Of a stretch of 64,000 nt of DNA, positions 1 to 11,904 are shown piece by piece (position 1 is the stretch's first letter; each line of letters starts with the position of its first letter). The notes under the pieces are model-generated. The model was not told where the DNA came from, did no database searches, and saw nothing but the letters and a program-made list of their open reading frames with translations. Made by a program: the position numbers and the translations under genes. The stretch covers positions 88,626,174-88,690,173 of the forward strand of contig NC_044550.1 of the NCBI RefSeq assembly GCF_007565055.1, in the 5' to 3' direction. This DNA comes from Rhinopithecus roxellana. Lineage: Eukaryota > Chordata > Mammalia > Primates > Cercopithecidae.

Positions 1-310
1 TGGCTGTCTAAATTGACTCAGCTGCAGATAAAGTCAGAAACTTCTCCCACAAATAGACCTTCAGCTCCTCCAGTGGGAGTGTGTGTTTGGGAGAGGAAGG
101 TCTCCTTTTCCCACTTCCGTGGTTGGGGCACTCAGTTTTTAGAGCCTCTCCCAGGTCCTGCGGGAGCAGTCTGCTTCCTTCAGAGGGTCTGTGGGTCCTC
201 TGGGGATTGCTGGTTTTTTCTTGCAGTAGATCTGGAGCTAAAATTCATGATGCGAGCCCCCACACACTGCTCTGTCTGGAGTTGCAATCTAGTCCTACCA
301 CCCATCCACC
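1..310 (-). mobile_element. L1 5' UTR fragment (primate L1PA/L1PB class), cut by window edge
   Basis: Read on the minus strand, this GC-richer block resembles the 5' untranslated region of older primate L1 elements, including a segment meaning 'gcaactccagacagagcag' and an A/G-rich part near 100-120. The short open frames across it are not conserved coding sequence. The element continues beyond the left edge of the window. Assignment rests on remembered consensus similarity only; another LINE or LTR origin is possible. Confidence 0.5.
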
Positions 311-754
311 ATGATGATCAACAGACCAAAAGGAGGAACATATTCAGTTGGTAGCAAATAAGAGTAATTAAGGCAACAGTAATTCAAATAAAGATTTTTG
401 AGATTCAAGAAGTGTTTTTCATGTTTTGTGCTCTTCTTCTGTATGGGTTTATAGATATTCTTGACTTCCGAGACTGTATCCCTAGCCTAATCTTGAGAAT
501 TACCTAATTCATGCAGCTATGAAATGGTTTTATTTAAGAGCAGGAACTCTATAGCAGTGCCGTTCAACTCCTGTGTCAAAGCAAGCCTTGTACTGGTGTA
601 TGGGAAGGGGTTCAGGTGTGCTGAGATATTCATCCCCCAAGCCTGCAGGGCAGCATGGTCACATTCAGAGCTCCTAGACCAGTTGCCTTGGGCAATGAGC
701 CTTTCTGTCCAGGGCTGAAGGCAGTGAGCATACTGGGCTACATTTATTTCTTGC

Positions 755-860
755 TGCTTCCCCACCATGCACTCAGCACAGTGCCTGACACTCCAGCACC
801 TGGGCATCAAGAAATTTGTTGGACCAATCACATGCTTTCAATAAATGTTTTTCATGCCTT
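755..860 (+). repeat. L2/MIR-like 3' end remnant
   Basis: The phrase 'agcacagtgcctgacac' followed by 'caataaatgtttttcat' resembles the conserved 3' end shared by L2 and MIR (cagtgcctggcac ... aataaatg). The upstream 540-755 stretch is more GC-rich but I recognise no gene or family in it. Short and diverged. Confidence 0.35.
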
Positions 861-902
861 AAATCTTTTCCACTTGTAGTATTTTCTTTAAACTATTATT
901 CC

Positions 903-943
903 TTTGAAATGTAGCAAATATACAATATTTGCTACATTTCAAA
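903..943. repeat. Perfect 19-bp palindrome with 3-nt loop
   Basis: Left arm 903-921 (tttgaaatgtagcaaatat) and right arm 925-943 (atatttgctacatttcaaa) are exact reverse complements with the loop 'aca' at 922-924. Either strand can form a 19-bp hairpin. No transposon with such ends is recognised, and pairing stops immediately outside the arms. Confidence 0.96.
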
Positions 944-1138
944 TATTATAGCAATATTAGCTCTGAACAAATAACACAGCACTAAGATGGAAAAAATGTA
1001 TTCATAAGTCTTTTTATAAAACACCTCTATCAAGCCATGCCTCTGTTAACTGAGAAATAAACAGTATGTTAGCTTCTGTATCGCAGACAAACTTGAAAAT
1101 AATTCACTCTCCTGCTGAAGATTAGTGATTGGAAAAAT

Positions 1139-1141
<3 letters not shown>

Positions 1142-1179
<38 letters not shown>
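1142..1179 (+). repeat. Poly(A) tract, 38 nt
   Basis: An uninterrupted run of 38 A. It may be the tail of a decayed retroelement, but no Alu or L1 body is visible just upstream, so it is listed as a simple repeat. 1180-1800 shows nothing I can name. Confidence 0.95.
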
Positions 1180-1184
<5 letters not shown>

Positions 1185-1804
1185 ATTATGTTAAAACTTT
1201 TTATTTCATTGCAAGTATGATAAGTAAATGTGAACAAACATCTCAGCAGTGCAAAGCTTTATTTCTTCTCGATGAAATGATTATAATGGCATAGAGAGAA
1301 GTATCTTTAAAAATGCATCCTTGATCAGGGCAAATGAGTGCATTGAGGCAAAATATCATGATTCCTATCAAAGCCTTTTCTCTCTAGAGCCTTACACCAT
1401 CATAGAGAAAAACGAACGTAAATTTCTCATGAATTGCAGATAAATTACATATTCTATGAGTCATAAAAGAAGCAAGCAATACTTCATTGTTTAGTTGAAA
1501 TTATAGACTGATCATTACAATCTTCTTCATGCATTATACTATTCAGAGGGATAACGATGCTTTCTTTATTAAAAAATGTGGAACAAGATAAAATATTACC
1601 CTCTGTGACTATGTAATAGTTTTGCCACTTTTAATTAACTATTGAAGTAGGTCATAGAGCTGGAGGAAACAGGGGAGGAGGCTGATAACTTTAATCTATT
1701 TTGTTTAGTATGTGATTTTCACCAGAAAAGTAAGATCAATTAAAAATATTAAAAGTTTTTGCATTTTACATTTAGAAGGAGACTGGAGGTAGGGGAAGGG
1801 TGTA

Positions 1805-1915
1805 ACATACTGTTTCACTGTTTATTAAGTTACAATTTGCATAAAATAAATTGCACAGATTTGAAATTTGTTGCATTTTGAGAAATGTATACACCCATAT
1901 AACTGAAAAATATAC
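1805..1915 (-). mobile_element. Old L1M 3' UTR fragment
   Basis: The string around 1830-1910, with 'aaattgcacagatttgaaa' and 'gaaatgtatacacccat', resembles the antisense of old L1M 3' UTRs. It is short and diverged. The flanks 1180-1805 and 1916-2260 show no recognised feature. Confidence 0.45.
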
Positions 1916-2262
1916 CCATATAACTGTACTCGAAAGGGCCCTTATGTTTGCTATTACTGCTGTCTTGAAATTCTTAATAATTTTATCATTGAACTTGTGT
2001 TTTATAAATTGAGTCTGATTGGACAATGGAGAAATGTGTGTGTCTGCTGTTTCTTGCCATACCATTCACATATGGCCTTTACAATACCCCATCAAGACAG
2101 AATTCCAGGAGACAAATGATAGATGGGAGTTCGTTGAGACTCAAAGTGAGCTAAGCATGTTGCTTCTATGAATAAGTATGGGTGCCAATAGCCTCAGAAG
2201 TCACACATTCTATTCCAACCAGAATTTCTTTCAAACACAGAAAAAAGGCAACGATTTTCTTT

Positions 2263-2290
2263 AAACAAACAAACAAACAAACAAACAAAC
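2263..2290 (+). repeat. (AAAC)n microsatellite
   Basis: Seven perfect copies of aaac. It forms a low-complexity lysine/glutamine/threonine reading frame that should not be taken as a gene. Confidence 0.95.
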
Positions 2291-2587
2291 GAAAACTCCT
2301 ACTTAGGAACCCTATCATATACTTTGCTCCTTGTGTTCTTTGCCTGTATTGGCCAACCACTTATGTTGGAAATGATGCTATAAAAGAAAAGGAAAGATAG
2401 GGCAAATGTAACCCATATTTCCTTTTCTCTTCAGACCTTACCTTCTCATCACTAAGCCACCTGTAGAGAGAGTTAGTAGAATGTTCATGTATCAAGAAGT
2501 GAAATAAAAACAGTAGAATTAGTTTTGTACGGTGTTTCCACTGATGAATAAGAACAAAATACATATGCATGTATGAACTACATGATA

Positions 2588-2947
2588 TGTGCTGTGTTCT
2601 GGATACTTGTGTCCCCCCAAAATGTTGAAACTTAATCTCCAGTGCAGTGGTCTTGGGAAGTGGGGCAACTGGAAGGTGATTAGGTCTTGAAGGCTAAGAC
2701 CTCATGAATGGGATTATCGCCCTTAAAAAAGAGGCCTGAGAAAGCTTGTTTGTCTCTTCTGCCACATCAGAACACATGTAGAAGATGTCATCTTTGAAGC
2801 AGACAGAAAACCCTCTCCAGGTACCAAATCTGCTGGCGCCTTGATCCTGGATTCCCGGCCTCCAGAACTGTGAGCAATAAATTTCTATTGTTTATAAATT
2901 AGCTAGTTAAAGGTATTTTGTTATAGCAGCCTGAATGGAGTAAGACA
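2588..2947 (+). mobile_element. MLT1-type solo LTR (ERVL-MaLR)
   Basis: Begins at TG followed by a 'gtgtccccccaaaatgttgaaa' type block, has the 'gtgattaggtcttgaagg' and 'ctcatgaatgggatta' MaLR motifs, a 'cctccagaactgtgagcaataaa' polyadenylation region and ends 'gagtaagaca'. All are hallmarks of the MaLR LTR in sense orientation at about the usual length (360 nt). No internal sequence follows, so this is a solo LTR. 2948-3290 contains nothing else recognised. Confidence 0.8.
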
Positions 2948-3289
2948 ATATGAATTGTGTAAGTTCAGTTATTCTGCATAAAAGTTAAATGTTCTATATT
3001 TGCATGTAAAACTTATGTTGTACAAAAGATGAACGATAATTTTTACCACTTAAATTTAACAACTTTAATTTTTCCCTTTGTTAGAACAATATTAAATAGC
3101 AAGTAAAAATACTATGACATGTCAAGAGAGAAACTGTGAAAGAAAGAAAAGGCTTTTATCCTAGTACTTAAAGGCACTTTTTTCCATTTTTGCACATTTT
3201 TGTTTTGCACTGAGCTACACAAATTATGTAGCCACTTTGCTGCATGCAAGAATGAAATTCTTACAGTTTTGCTTTATTATATAGTTTTT

Positions 3290-4560
3290 AGCTACACATA
3301 AAACTGTTATGTGGTTTATCCATGTTATATAGCATCAGTTCATTCCTTTGTATTGAATAGCATTCCATTGCATAACTATACACTCCCCCTTTGATATTCA
3401 TATTATTTCAAGTTCAGAGGTATTGAGAATAAAGCTGCTATGAACATGCTTGTGAAAGTCTGTTTGTGGATATTTTTAAATGTTACATGAATATGTATTT
3501 ATAATTTTAAATAAATGCATGAATGGGATGATATTCATACTAGTTTAAAACATTCTTTTTAAAATCTTTGCCTATTTTTAAAATTTTGATTTACTCACCT
3601 ATCCCCTTGTCATCCCTACACTCCAACCCACATCACATACACCCTCGAGGTACTGATATTCAGTTAGAATTTATCATTCATATTTTTCATGTTTCTGTAA
3701 GACATGCAAATATATAAACATACACAGATGTCACATATACACGTATTAACATGCATGTATGCACGTGTATACATCTAGCATGTATGTGATAACACCTAGG
3801 AAAAATAATAGCCATCTCAATACACACATTTCTTGCTTTTTAAACTCAACAACAGCTCATGAAAATTTTACTATGTCTACTAGTATAGCTAACATTCCAT
3901 TTTGATGAACATTTACTTTTGCTTATTTACTTATATATTCATTTATTCTATTCATTTGCTTATTTATTTTTATCACAACAATTGATGCAGCAATAGAAAT
4001 CTTTGGAAATACATTCTTATGTGCTGAGGCTTATAATTCCATGGGATGTTTTTCAAGTGAAGGACCACTGGGTTAAAATGTGTGCGTACGCGCACGTGCG
4101 CGCGCGTGTGTGTGTGTATGTTTTAATATTAATAGATGTTTCCCTGTTGCTTTTTCAAAAAGTTACCAAATAAATATTTTCATAAGCATGTTTGAGAATT
4201 TGTATTTTAAAATTCACGTTCCCTGTATCCCTGAAGCAGCTGGTGTTAACAGCCTTTTTAATTTTAGCCAATCTGATAGATGGAAAATGATATTTATTTG
4301 TGAATTTAAATTTGCCCTTTCCTGATTATTAGTGAGCTTGGTCTTCCTCTCAGCTTTTCTTGGTCATTTGGATTTGCTCTTTTATTAATTGCCTAAATAA
4401 GTTTGTCATATTGTTTGTTATGTTTTCTATTTGTTATATTAATTGAAAAGTGTATTGTTATTTGTTTTGTGAATTGTGTTTTTTGCCATATATTTTTCAT
4501 GTCTTTTAGTAAAATATATCTACCTCTATTTGTATAGTTTCTAAGTTTCTAGACTTGCGT
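3290..4560 (-). mobile_element. Old L1M/HAL1-like ORF2 3' end, decayed
   Basis: Phrases such as 'gcattccattgcataactatac', 'gagaataaagctgctatgaacatg' and 'ttagccaatctgatagatgg ... cctgattattagtgagctt' are the antisense of the ORF2 C-terminal region of old L1 elements. Several rearranged pieces are present, and the Z-DNA-prone tract 4078-4121 lies inside. No intact frame remains. Confidence 0.6.
4078..4121. repeat. 44-nt alternating purine/pyrimidine tract with CpGs
   Basis: Every step from 4078 to 4121 alternates purine and pyrimidine, mixing TG, CG, TA and CA dinucleotides with a cgcgcgcg core. This is the strongest Z-DNA-prone composition in the left half and an island of CpG in CpG-poor DNA. 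Confidence 0.9.
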
Positions 4561-4775
4561 AGGAAGGTCTTCCACAAACCTAGATTGCATGTAGCCTAGA
4601 TTTTAATGTGGGAGTTTTATCTTATTTCTTACACTTATAAATTTATTATATAATTAATGTCCAATTATATCAGAGCCACTTATTAAATAATTCACCCTCT
4701 GTTCCTGAAACAATAGCTTTGTCACTTACTAAATTTATTCTTAAGTATTTCACAGCTTTATTACTATTATAATTT

Positions 4776-5111
<336 letters not shown>

Positions 5112-5299
5112 TAGAGTGGAGAACACTGCTTGTTTTCAAGTTTAGGTAGTATTTAGCCATTTTATCATATTTTCTTTTTAATTCCAGTGGACTTCTCGTC
5201 CCTCTACCCACATTCATTTTGCCAGAGGTGTATCCATACCATCAACAACAACAAAAGAAACTAGCTGTAGTTCTCCTCTTCCAAAATATATGCCAGCTA

Positions 5300-5370
5300 T
5301 TCTTTTCTTTTCTTTCTTCCTTCTCCTGCTTTTCTTTCTTCTCCTCCTTGTCTTCTCCTCCTCCTTCTTC
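5300..5370 (+). repeat. Pyrimidine-rich tract
   Basis: About 70 nt of mixed TTC/TCC repeats with few purines. Low complexity; the Glu/Lys-rich frame on the opposite strand is not a gene. Confidence 0.85.
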
Positions 5371-5749
5371 AATTATTGAAATTGCTAAAATCATCAAGAC
5401 AATTGTAAATAACAAGGACAAGTAGTATGGCAATAAAGCATCCCAGCTAACACTTAATTTTAATGGAAATGAATTTAGTTTTGCTATTTCAAGTAACACT
5501 CATTTGTTTAGCAAATAGTATGAATTGCCTTAAGATAATTTCCCTTCTATTTTCATTTTATTTTGTTAGGAGTAGCTACTAAATTATATCAAATTATTTT
5601 TAGGTTATTACTGATAGGATCATATTGATATTTTTGAAATTTGTAAATATAATACATTATTTTAATAGATTTTTCCTCACAAAATGGAATAAACCCACAT
5701 GGAACTGGTTTTTTATTCATTTTCTTTGTTGCTGGGGTCAATATGACAC

Positions 5750-5874
5750 TTTTTTTTTGAGATGAGGGTCTCACTATGTTGACTAGGCTGGTCTCGAACT
5801 CCTGGCCTCATGAAGTCCTCCCATCTTGGCCTCCCAAAGTGCTGGGATTACAAGCATGAGCCACCATGCCTGAC
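5750..5874 (-). mobile_element. Free left Alu monomer (FLAM-like)
   Basis: Only the left Alu arm is present in antisense: T-run, 'gagatgagggtctcactatg', then 'cctcccaaagtgctgggatt' and 'gagccaccatgcctga', about 125 nt. Imperfect direct repeats tatgacac (5742-5749) and tatgccac (5875-5882) flank it. The single-arm structure matches the FLAM family, older than dimeric Alu. Confidence 0.85.
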
Positions 5875-5919
5875 TATGCCACATTTTTAATAGAATTTTT
5901 TACTAATATATTTATATAT

Positions 5920-6915
5920 TACAAATATATTCATAAATTTAATATCTTTTGTGTCCTTTACTCAGTTCTTCTCAGTAGTAACATCTTGTAAAACAAGATC
6001 ACAACCAGGACATTAACATTGATACAGCCAAGATACAGAACATTTCCATCACCACAGGGATTCTTTATGTTGCCCTTTTATAAACATATCATTTCCCACC
6101 TGTCCTCACCTGCTTTGTAGCCCCTGCCACTAACCTATTATCCATTTCTATAATTTTTGCCACTTCAAAAATGGCATATAAATGGAATCATACAGTATGT
6201 AATCTTTCAGGGTTAGTCTTATTCACTCAGCATAATTCCCTAGAGATTCATCCAGGTTCTTGCATATATCAATAATTTATTCCTTTTTATTGCTAAGTAG
6301 TATTCCATGGCATGGATATACCACAAGTTGTTTAACCATTCACCCACTGAAATACAGCTGGGTTATTTCCAGTTTGGGCCTGTCACAAATAAAGCTGCAA
6401 TAAATGTGTATATGCAGATCTTTAAATGACCATACATCTTCATTTCTCTAGAATAAATACCCAGGAGTGCAATTGCTGGGTCATATAGTAGTTGTACGTT
6501 TCATTTTGCCCAATTGCCAAACTGTTTTCCAGAGTGATGTGCCACTTGGCATTCCCATCAGCAATATATGAGTGATCCAGTTCCTCTGCATCCTTGCCAG
6601 CATATTGAGTTGTCACTGTTTTTTATTTTAGTCATTCTGATGGGTTTGTAATTACATCTCATTATAGTTTTAATTTGCATATTCCTAATGGCTAATAATG
6701 TTGAACATCCTTTCATGTGCTTATTTGCTATCTATATATCCTCTGCTGAAGTGTCTCTTCCTGTTTGTCATTTTTTAATTGTATTGTTTGTCTTGAGAGT
6801 TCTTGATATATCTCTTGTATACTCCTTTGTAGGATATGGGTTTTCAAACAAGTGTTGAATTTTATCAAACATGTTTTTAGCATTGATGGATATAATCATA
6901 TGATTTTTAGGGCTA
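5920..6915 (-). mobile_element. L1M 3' UTR and ORF2 C-terminal part, minus strand
   Basis: Continuous antisense L1M similarity: 'tccatttctataatttttgccac', 'attcactcagcataattccc', 'gtagtattccatggcatgg', 'aaataaagctgcaataaatg', 'cattctgatgggtttgtaat', then a jump to 'gttgaattttatcaaacatg' near 6857, implying an internal deletion. Highly diverged and without an intact frame. Confidence 0.85.
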
Positions 6916-7339
6916 TCGTTGAAGAACTGCAGCATTAGTTTCTTTACTGTCAGCTACAGGCTTCCCATAGCTCCTAGACACTTCTCTCTGGTTCTTGCAC
7001 ATGGACTCCTACATCTTAGAACCAGCAATGAATGGTATATCAGATCCTTTTATGCCCAGAATCTCTCTGGCTTCTTTTTCTGCTATATCTCACTGACTTC
7101 AGCTAGAGAAAATTATCTCCTTTTATCAGCTCCTGTTATTAAATTGGGCCCACTTAGATAATCTAGGATAATCTCTCTATTTTAGGTCCTTAACCTTAAT
7201 TGCACCCTCAAACTCCCTTTTGCCATGTAACACAACATATTCACTGGTTCTAGGCATAGCAGCATAGATGTCTGGAGTGCTATTCTATCCACAATAGTCT
7301 CCAGCTTTCCATTGATTTCTAGTATTTGTCCCATTACAA
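6916..7339. other. Unassigned stretch between L1M pieces
   Basis: No family or gene recognised. A frame of about 80 codons on the + strand (6919-7161) shows no domain, no splice context and ordinary composition, so it is not called as a gene. Confidence 0.4.
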
Positions 7340-7590
7340 GATTCATAGTGCACAATGTGCCAAGCACTGTGCTAAAACTTTTGTGGCCATTAATTCACAT
7401 TTCTTAATAAAAATTCTGTTGTGAAGGTACTATTATCCTTTCTATTTTTACAGATGAGAGAAACTGAGACACAGAAAGGGTAAGAAAATCCTCTGAGATC
7501 TTATAGCTGATATGTGGCAGAATCAGAATTAGAACCTAGGCCAAATGACTCCAAAGTCTTCATTCTTAGCATTTCATTATATTGCTCCCT
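7340..7590 (-). repeat. MIR SINE, minus strand
   Basis: The order 'atgtgccaagcactgtgct', 'ggtactattatcctttctat', 'ttttacagatgagagaaactgagacacag', 'gtggcagaatcagaattag' and 'aacctaggccaaatgactcc' is the antisense of MIR, including its conserved core. This tRNA-derived SINE predates the mammalian radiation. Confidence 0.87.
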
Positions 7591-7594
7591 TGTA

Positions 7595-8130
7595 ATTTTC
7601 CATTTGATATTTTCTTTGACCCAGTGGTTATGTTCGTGTGTAATAGGTTCCAGAGGACGTATAGTCCCTGCCACAATATTCTAATTAAATTTTTCTATTT
7701 GTCATTATATAGTTTTTCAGTTTACTTTGTTTACCGCTTTTAGCCTGACATTCTTCTCATCTGACATCAATGTTGCCATTTCTGCCTTATTTTTGTTTGT
7801 ATTTTCCTAACATGCCATTCTGCTATTCATTTTCCCTTACTTAAAGTATATATTTATAAACTCATATAATAGGGATTTTATTGGCCCATCTGACAGTCTC
7901 TGTCTTTTAATAGATTAATTCAGGTCCATTTACATTAAGAGTAATGACTCATTTTACTAATCTTCTGTATCTAATGTTTTTTCTTATGTTTTTCATGTAA
8001 TTTATGTTTCCTTTTGTTCTTAGTTCTTATTTTTTAAATTTGTTAAATGTTTTTATTCCAAAGTTTTCTATGTACATTTGGAAGTTCTACTAATTTCTAA
8101 CATTTCTTTAATGATTACTACCCATTTCCC
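7595..8130 (-). mobile_element. L1M ORF2 middle fragment, minus strand
   Basis: 'cccatctgacagtctctgtcttttaatagattaattcaggtccatttacatt' style sequence at about 7886-7940 is the antisense of the L1 ORF2 region upstream of the reverse transcriptase. It is probably a part of the same old element as 5920-6915, split by the MIR. Confidence 0.7.
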
Positions 8131-8599
8131 TACACTCATTACCAGATACCTATTTCTCTACTACTGTTTGTAAACAAGATACTGCCTTTCTCATCAAGGC
8201 ATACCTTTTCTGCTACCAAGATGTCATAGAGTACCATGGCTTTCCTTAAAGGGCTAACTCTGCTTCCACTTAGGGTGTAGAACTCCACAAAAAAATGTTG
8301 TTTCTACCTAATAACAACAGAAGAAACTAGATAATTTACCAAAACAAAAATCTTTCTTATGCCTATCAGATATATGAGGACACAAGGCAATCAAGTGAAG
8401 TAATTTCCAATGAGTATAAGCAGGTCTTAAAAGGAGAGAAGAGACCTGAAAACTGTTTTATCTTTGGCACTGCATGAAAGGATGTGTTAACCATCATAAG
8501 AGCAGATGAGAAATCAGCAAAAATTTTAACAAATTCTTAAATACTGATTAGTGACAAGCATGATCACTTAAAATAACTGAAAGCCTCAAACTCAAGGTG
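8131..8599. other. Unassigned, possibly L1M 5' region
   Basis: AT-rich DNA with 'cacaaggcaatcaagtgaag' and similar phrases that could belong to the 5' part of the plus-strand L1M that follows, but I cannot place it with confidence. No gene seen. Confidence 0.35.
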
Positions 8600-11560
8600 A
8601 TTTCTTACTGACAAACTCTATTCCACTGGCCTTCACTGAGTGCACACACACAAAAAATTGGTAATGAAGCAGGCACAGTTCAACTCCTGATTATATTGAT
8701 TCAGCTTTTCACACTGACAGCCCAAAGAATAGGCATCCCCATTTTGGGCATAAGTTCTATTTATCTCGATCTCTGTTTTTCCCAGCACAGGATATCTGCC
8801 CTTAAATAAAACGTAATGAGATACACAAAAAAGCAAGAAAAAAACAACCTGTTGTCAACAGAACCAGACTCGGCAATAACCCAGATGTTGAAACCATTAG
8901 ACAAAGACTTAAAAATAATTATGACTAACATGTTAAAGAATGAAGTGGAAAACATGAACAGCATATTTGAACAGATGAAGAATTTCAAAAAAAAAATTGA
9001 ACAAATAAAAATCGTTTTAAAAATGCTGAAAATAAAAACATGGTATCAGAGATCTGTGCTGTTCAATATAATACCCACTAATAAATGTGGCTACTTTCTA
9101 ATCAAAATTTAAATTAATTAAACTAAAATAATATTTAAAATGTGTTGCTTCAGTCACACTTGCCACATTTCAAGCCACGTGTGGCTAGTAGATGCTGTAT
9201 TGGACAAGAATTTTTTCATCAGCCCAAAAGGTTCTATTGGTTAGCACCATTGTAGAAGAATAAAAAATTTTATAGATTTATCAGTAGACTAGATATAGCT
9301 GAGGAAAGAATTGGTATACTTGAAGATATGTCAATAAAAATTATCCAAACTGAAATATAAAAAGGTAAGAGTGTAAAAGAACAGAGTGGCTATGATGTAT
9401 CAAATACTCTGACATACAGGAGACTGGGTATTCAAATGAAGAATAGAGAAAGTATATGGCAGAAGAAACACTTAAACAGTAGCTTAGAATTTTTTTATAT
9501 TAATGAAACACAGCATAGATCCCAGAAGCTCTGAGAACTCCATGCAGAATAAATACAACACACATAGACATTTCCAGATACATCACAATCAAACTGCTGA
9601 AAACCAAAGATATACAGAAATTGTTGAAGGCACTGAGAGAAAAAAGAAACATTACATACAAACATGATAATTATACCAGATTTTTTGTCAAATATTATGC
9701 AAGCCAGAAGACAACAAAGGGACATCTTTAAAATAAGAAATGGTCAACCCAGAATTCCAAATGAAATTATAATATGTCTCAAGAAGGCAAAATACAGACA
9801 AACAAAAACAAAATTCAATGCCAACAGACCTATACTAAAAGAAATGCTAACTCAGGTTGTTAAAGTAGAAAAAGTATGCTACTACATGGAAATGTATATT
9901 TACACAAAGAGATGAAGAATGCCAAAAAGTGATTAAATGGTGAGATTTAAATCCAACCATATCAATAAACACAACAAATACAAATATAAATATTCAAATT
10001 AGAAGGTATAGATGGTCAAATTGGATTATTTAAGAGATTAAGGCCCAACTATCTGTGGTCTACCAAAACCCCACTTTAAATATAAATACACCAGTTAAAA
10101 GCAAAAGAACAAACAATATATATTAGGCAATGACCTATCAAAACTGAATTATCTATATTAATAACCGACAAAGTAGATTTCTGAACAAGGAATGTTCCAG
10201 GGATAAAGAATTATATTACATAATGAGCAAAGGATGAATTTGTCAAGAAACTATAAAAATCCTAAGTATTTATGCACCTAATAATAGAACTCCAAAACAA
10301 AGCTGATAGAACTAAAAGACAAAAATGGGCAAATTCACAATTACAATGAGATTGCAATACTCTTCATAAAATTAATTGATAGATTGACAAAATTGCAAAC
10401 ATGTGAACTGAACCACACTGCCAGAAAACTTAATTGATATTTATTGAAAAATACACCAAACAAAATGAAAATACACATTCTTTTCATGTTTAAATGACGT
10501 AGTGGCTAAGATAGACCATATTCTTGGGTTGCTGAGATAAATCTCATATTTAAAAGAATTGAAATCATCCAATGATATATGAAAATTCACAATGAAATTA
10601 AACTAGAGCTTAACAGAAAGATATCCAGAAGATCTCCAAATATTTAAAAATTAAACAACACACCTCAAAATAACCCACTGGCCAAAGAAGACATCACCAG
10701 AAAAATTAGAAAACATTTTGAATTTTATAAAAATGAAAAGAGAATATGCTGAAATTTCTAGAATGCAGACAAATCATTTGTTATAGGGTATATGTGTTAA
10801 ATGTTTATATTAAAATAAAATAAATGTCTCAAATTAATAAGCTTTCATCTTAAGAAGCTAGAAGAAGAAAAGGAAATTAAAGCAAGCAGAAAGAAGAATG
10901 CAATTAAAATAAGAAGTCAACGAAATTAGGGAAAAAAGAGAAAAAAACATGAAGACTTAAGACCTGCAACTGTAAAACTACTACAAGAAAATCTAAGGGA
11001 AAAGCTCTATGACATTGGTCTGGAAAATGATTTTTTGGGTATGACTCAGAAACCACCAGCAACAAAAGCAAAAGTACATGAATGAGATTACATCAAAATA
11101 ACAATCTTCTGCACAGCAAAGGAAACAATCAACAGAGTGAAGAGATAACCTACAGTATGGAAAAAAAATCTCAAACTATACCTCTGATAAGGCATTAATG
11201 TCCAAAACATGTAAGGAACTCAATTCAATAGCAAGAAAGCAAGAAATTCAAATAAAAAACGGGCAAAGGACCTAAAGACATTTCCAAAGATTTACAAATG
11301 ACAAACAGATTCAAGGGCTCAATATCACTAAACATCAGAGAAATGCAAGTCAAAACCTCAATGAGATATTACCTCATATCTCCTAGAATGACCATTATGA
11401 AAAAGATGAGCGATAATATGTATTCGAACCATATGAAGAAAAGGGAACACCTGTACACTGCTAATGGAAAGGTAAATTAGTACTGTCATTATGGAAAACA
11501 ATATCAAGGCTTCCTCAAAAAATTAAAAATTGAACTACCGTATGATCCAGCAATCAAAAT
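8600..11560 (+). mobile_element. L1M element, plus strand: ORF1, inter-ORF and parts of ORF2
   Basis: 8865-9045 reads as the L1M ORF1 coiled-coil region ('ccagatgttgaaaccattag', 'gaacagatgaagaatttc'); 9285-9350 ('gctgaggaaagaattgg ... gaagatatgtc') and 9520-9860 ('aactgctgaaaaccaaagat', 'caagccagaagacaac') continue ORF1. 9930-10930 covers the inter-ORF region and the ORF2 endonuclease start. 10960-11560 jumps to the ORF2 C-terminus ('aatgcaagtcaaaacctcaatgagata'). Frames are broken by many stops. A hAT element sits inside at 9051-9250. Confidence 0.8.
9051..9250 (-). mobile_element. Small hAT-Charlie element (MER3-like) inside L1M
   Basis: The block starts 'gagatctgtgctgttcaata' and ends 'ggttctattggttagcacc', with 'aagccacgtgtggctagtagatg' in the middle. 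These terminal and internal motifs match a non-autonomous hAT-Charlie family I believe to be MER3. L1M ORF1 sequence is interrupted on one side and resumes on the other, showing it inserted after the L1. Confidence 0.65.
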
Positions 11561-11904
11561 ATGAAGCTGATCACATGAGGCCAAGCTCTTCCAAGGAACA
11601 TGCTTAGCTTTCATTTGAAGCAACACCTATTAAAAACTAAAGTTTGAATAACTCTTTCTTGGAATACAAGTTCAAGCAACTGAAAGGGCCCTGACATGAT
11701 ATGGTTGACATAGTCATAACGATATATACATATAAAATTCAGTCGCACACAAAGCAAATTGTGAGGCCTGTCTGAAACACTAGATAGAAAAGGCTTCAGC
11801 TAATTATTGGTGCAACTCTATTCCAAGGTATCTGGAAACACATTCCTAAAATCATTCTAAGATTGAAATCATGCAGCTGATAACAGACATTAAGATTATG
11901 TGAT
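11561..11904. other. Unassigned block between two L1 fragments
   Basis: L1 similarity stops abruptly at about 11560 and a different L1 segment begins at about 11905. The 340 nt between match no family I can recall and contain no long frame. Confidence 0.5.
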
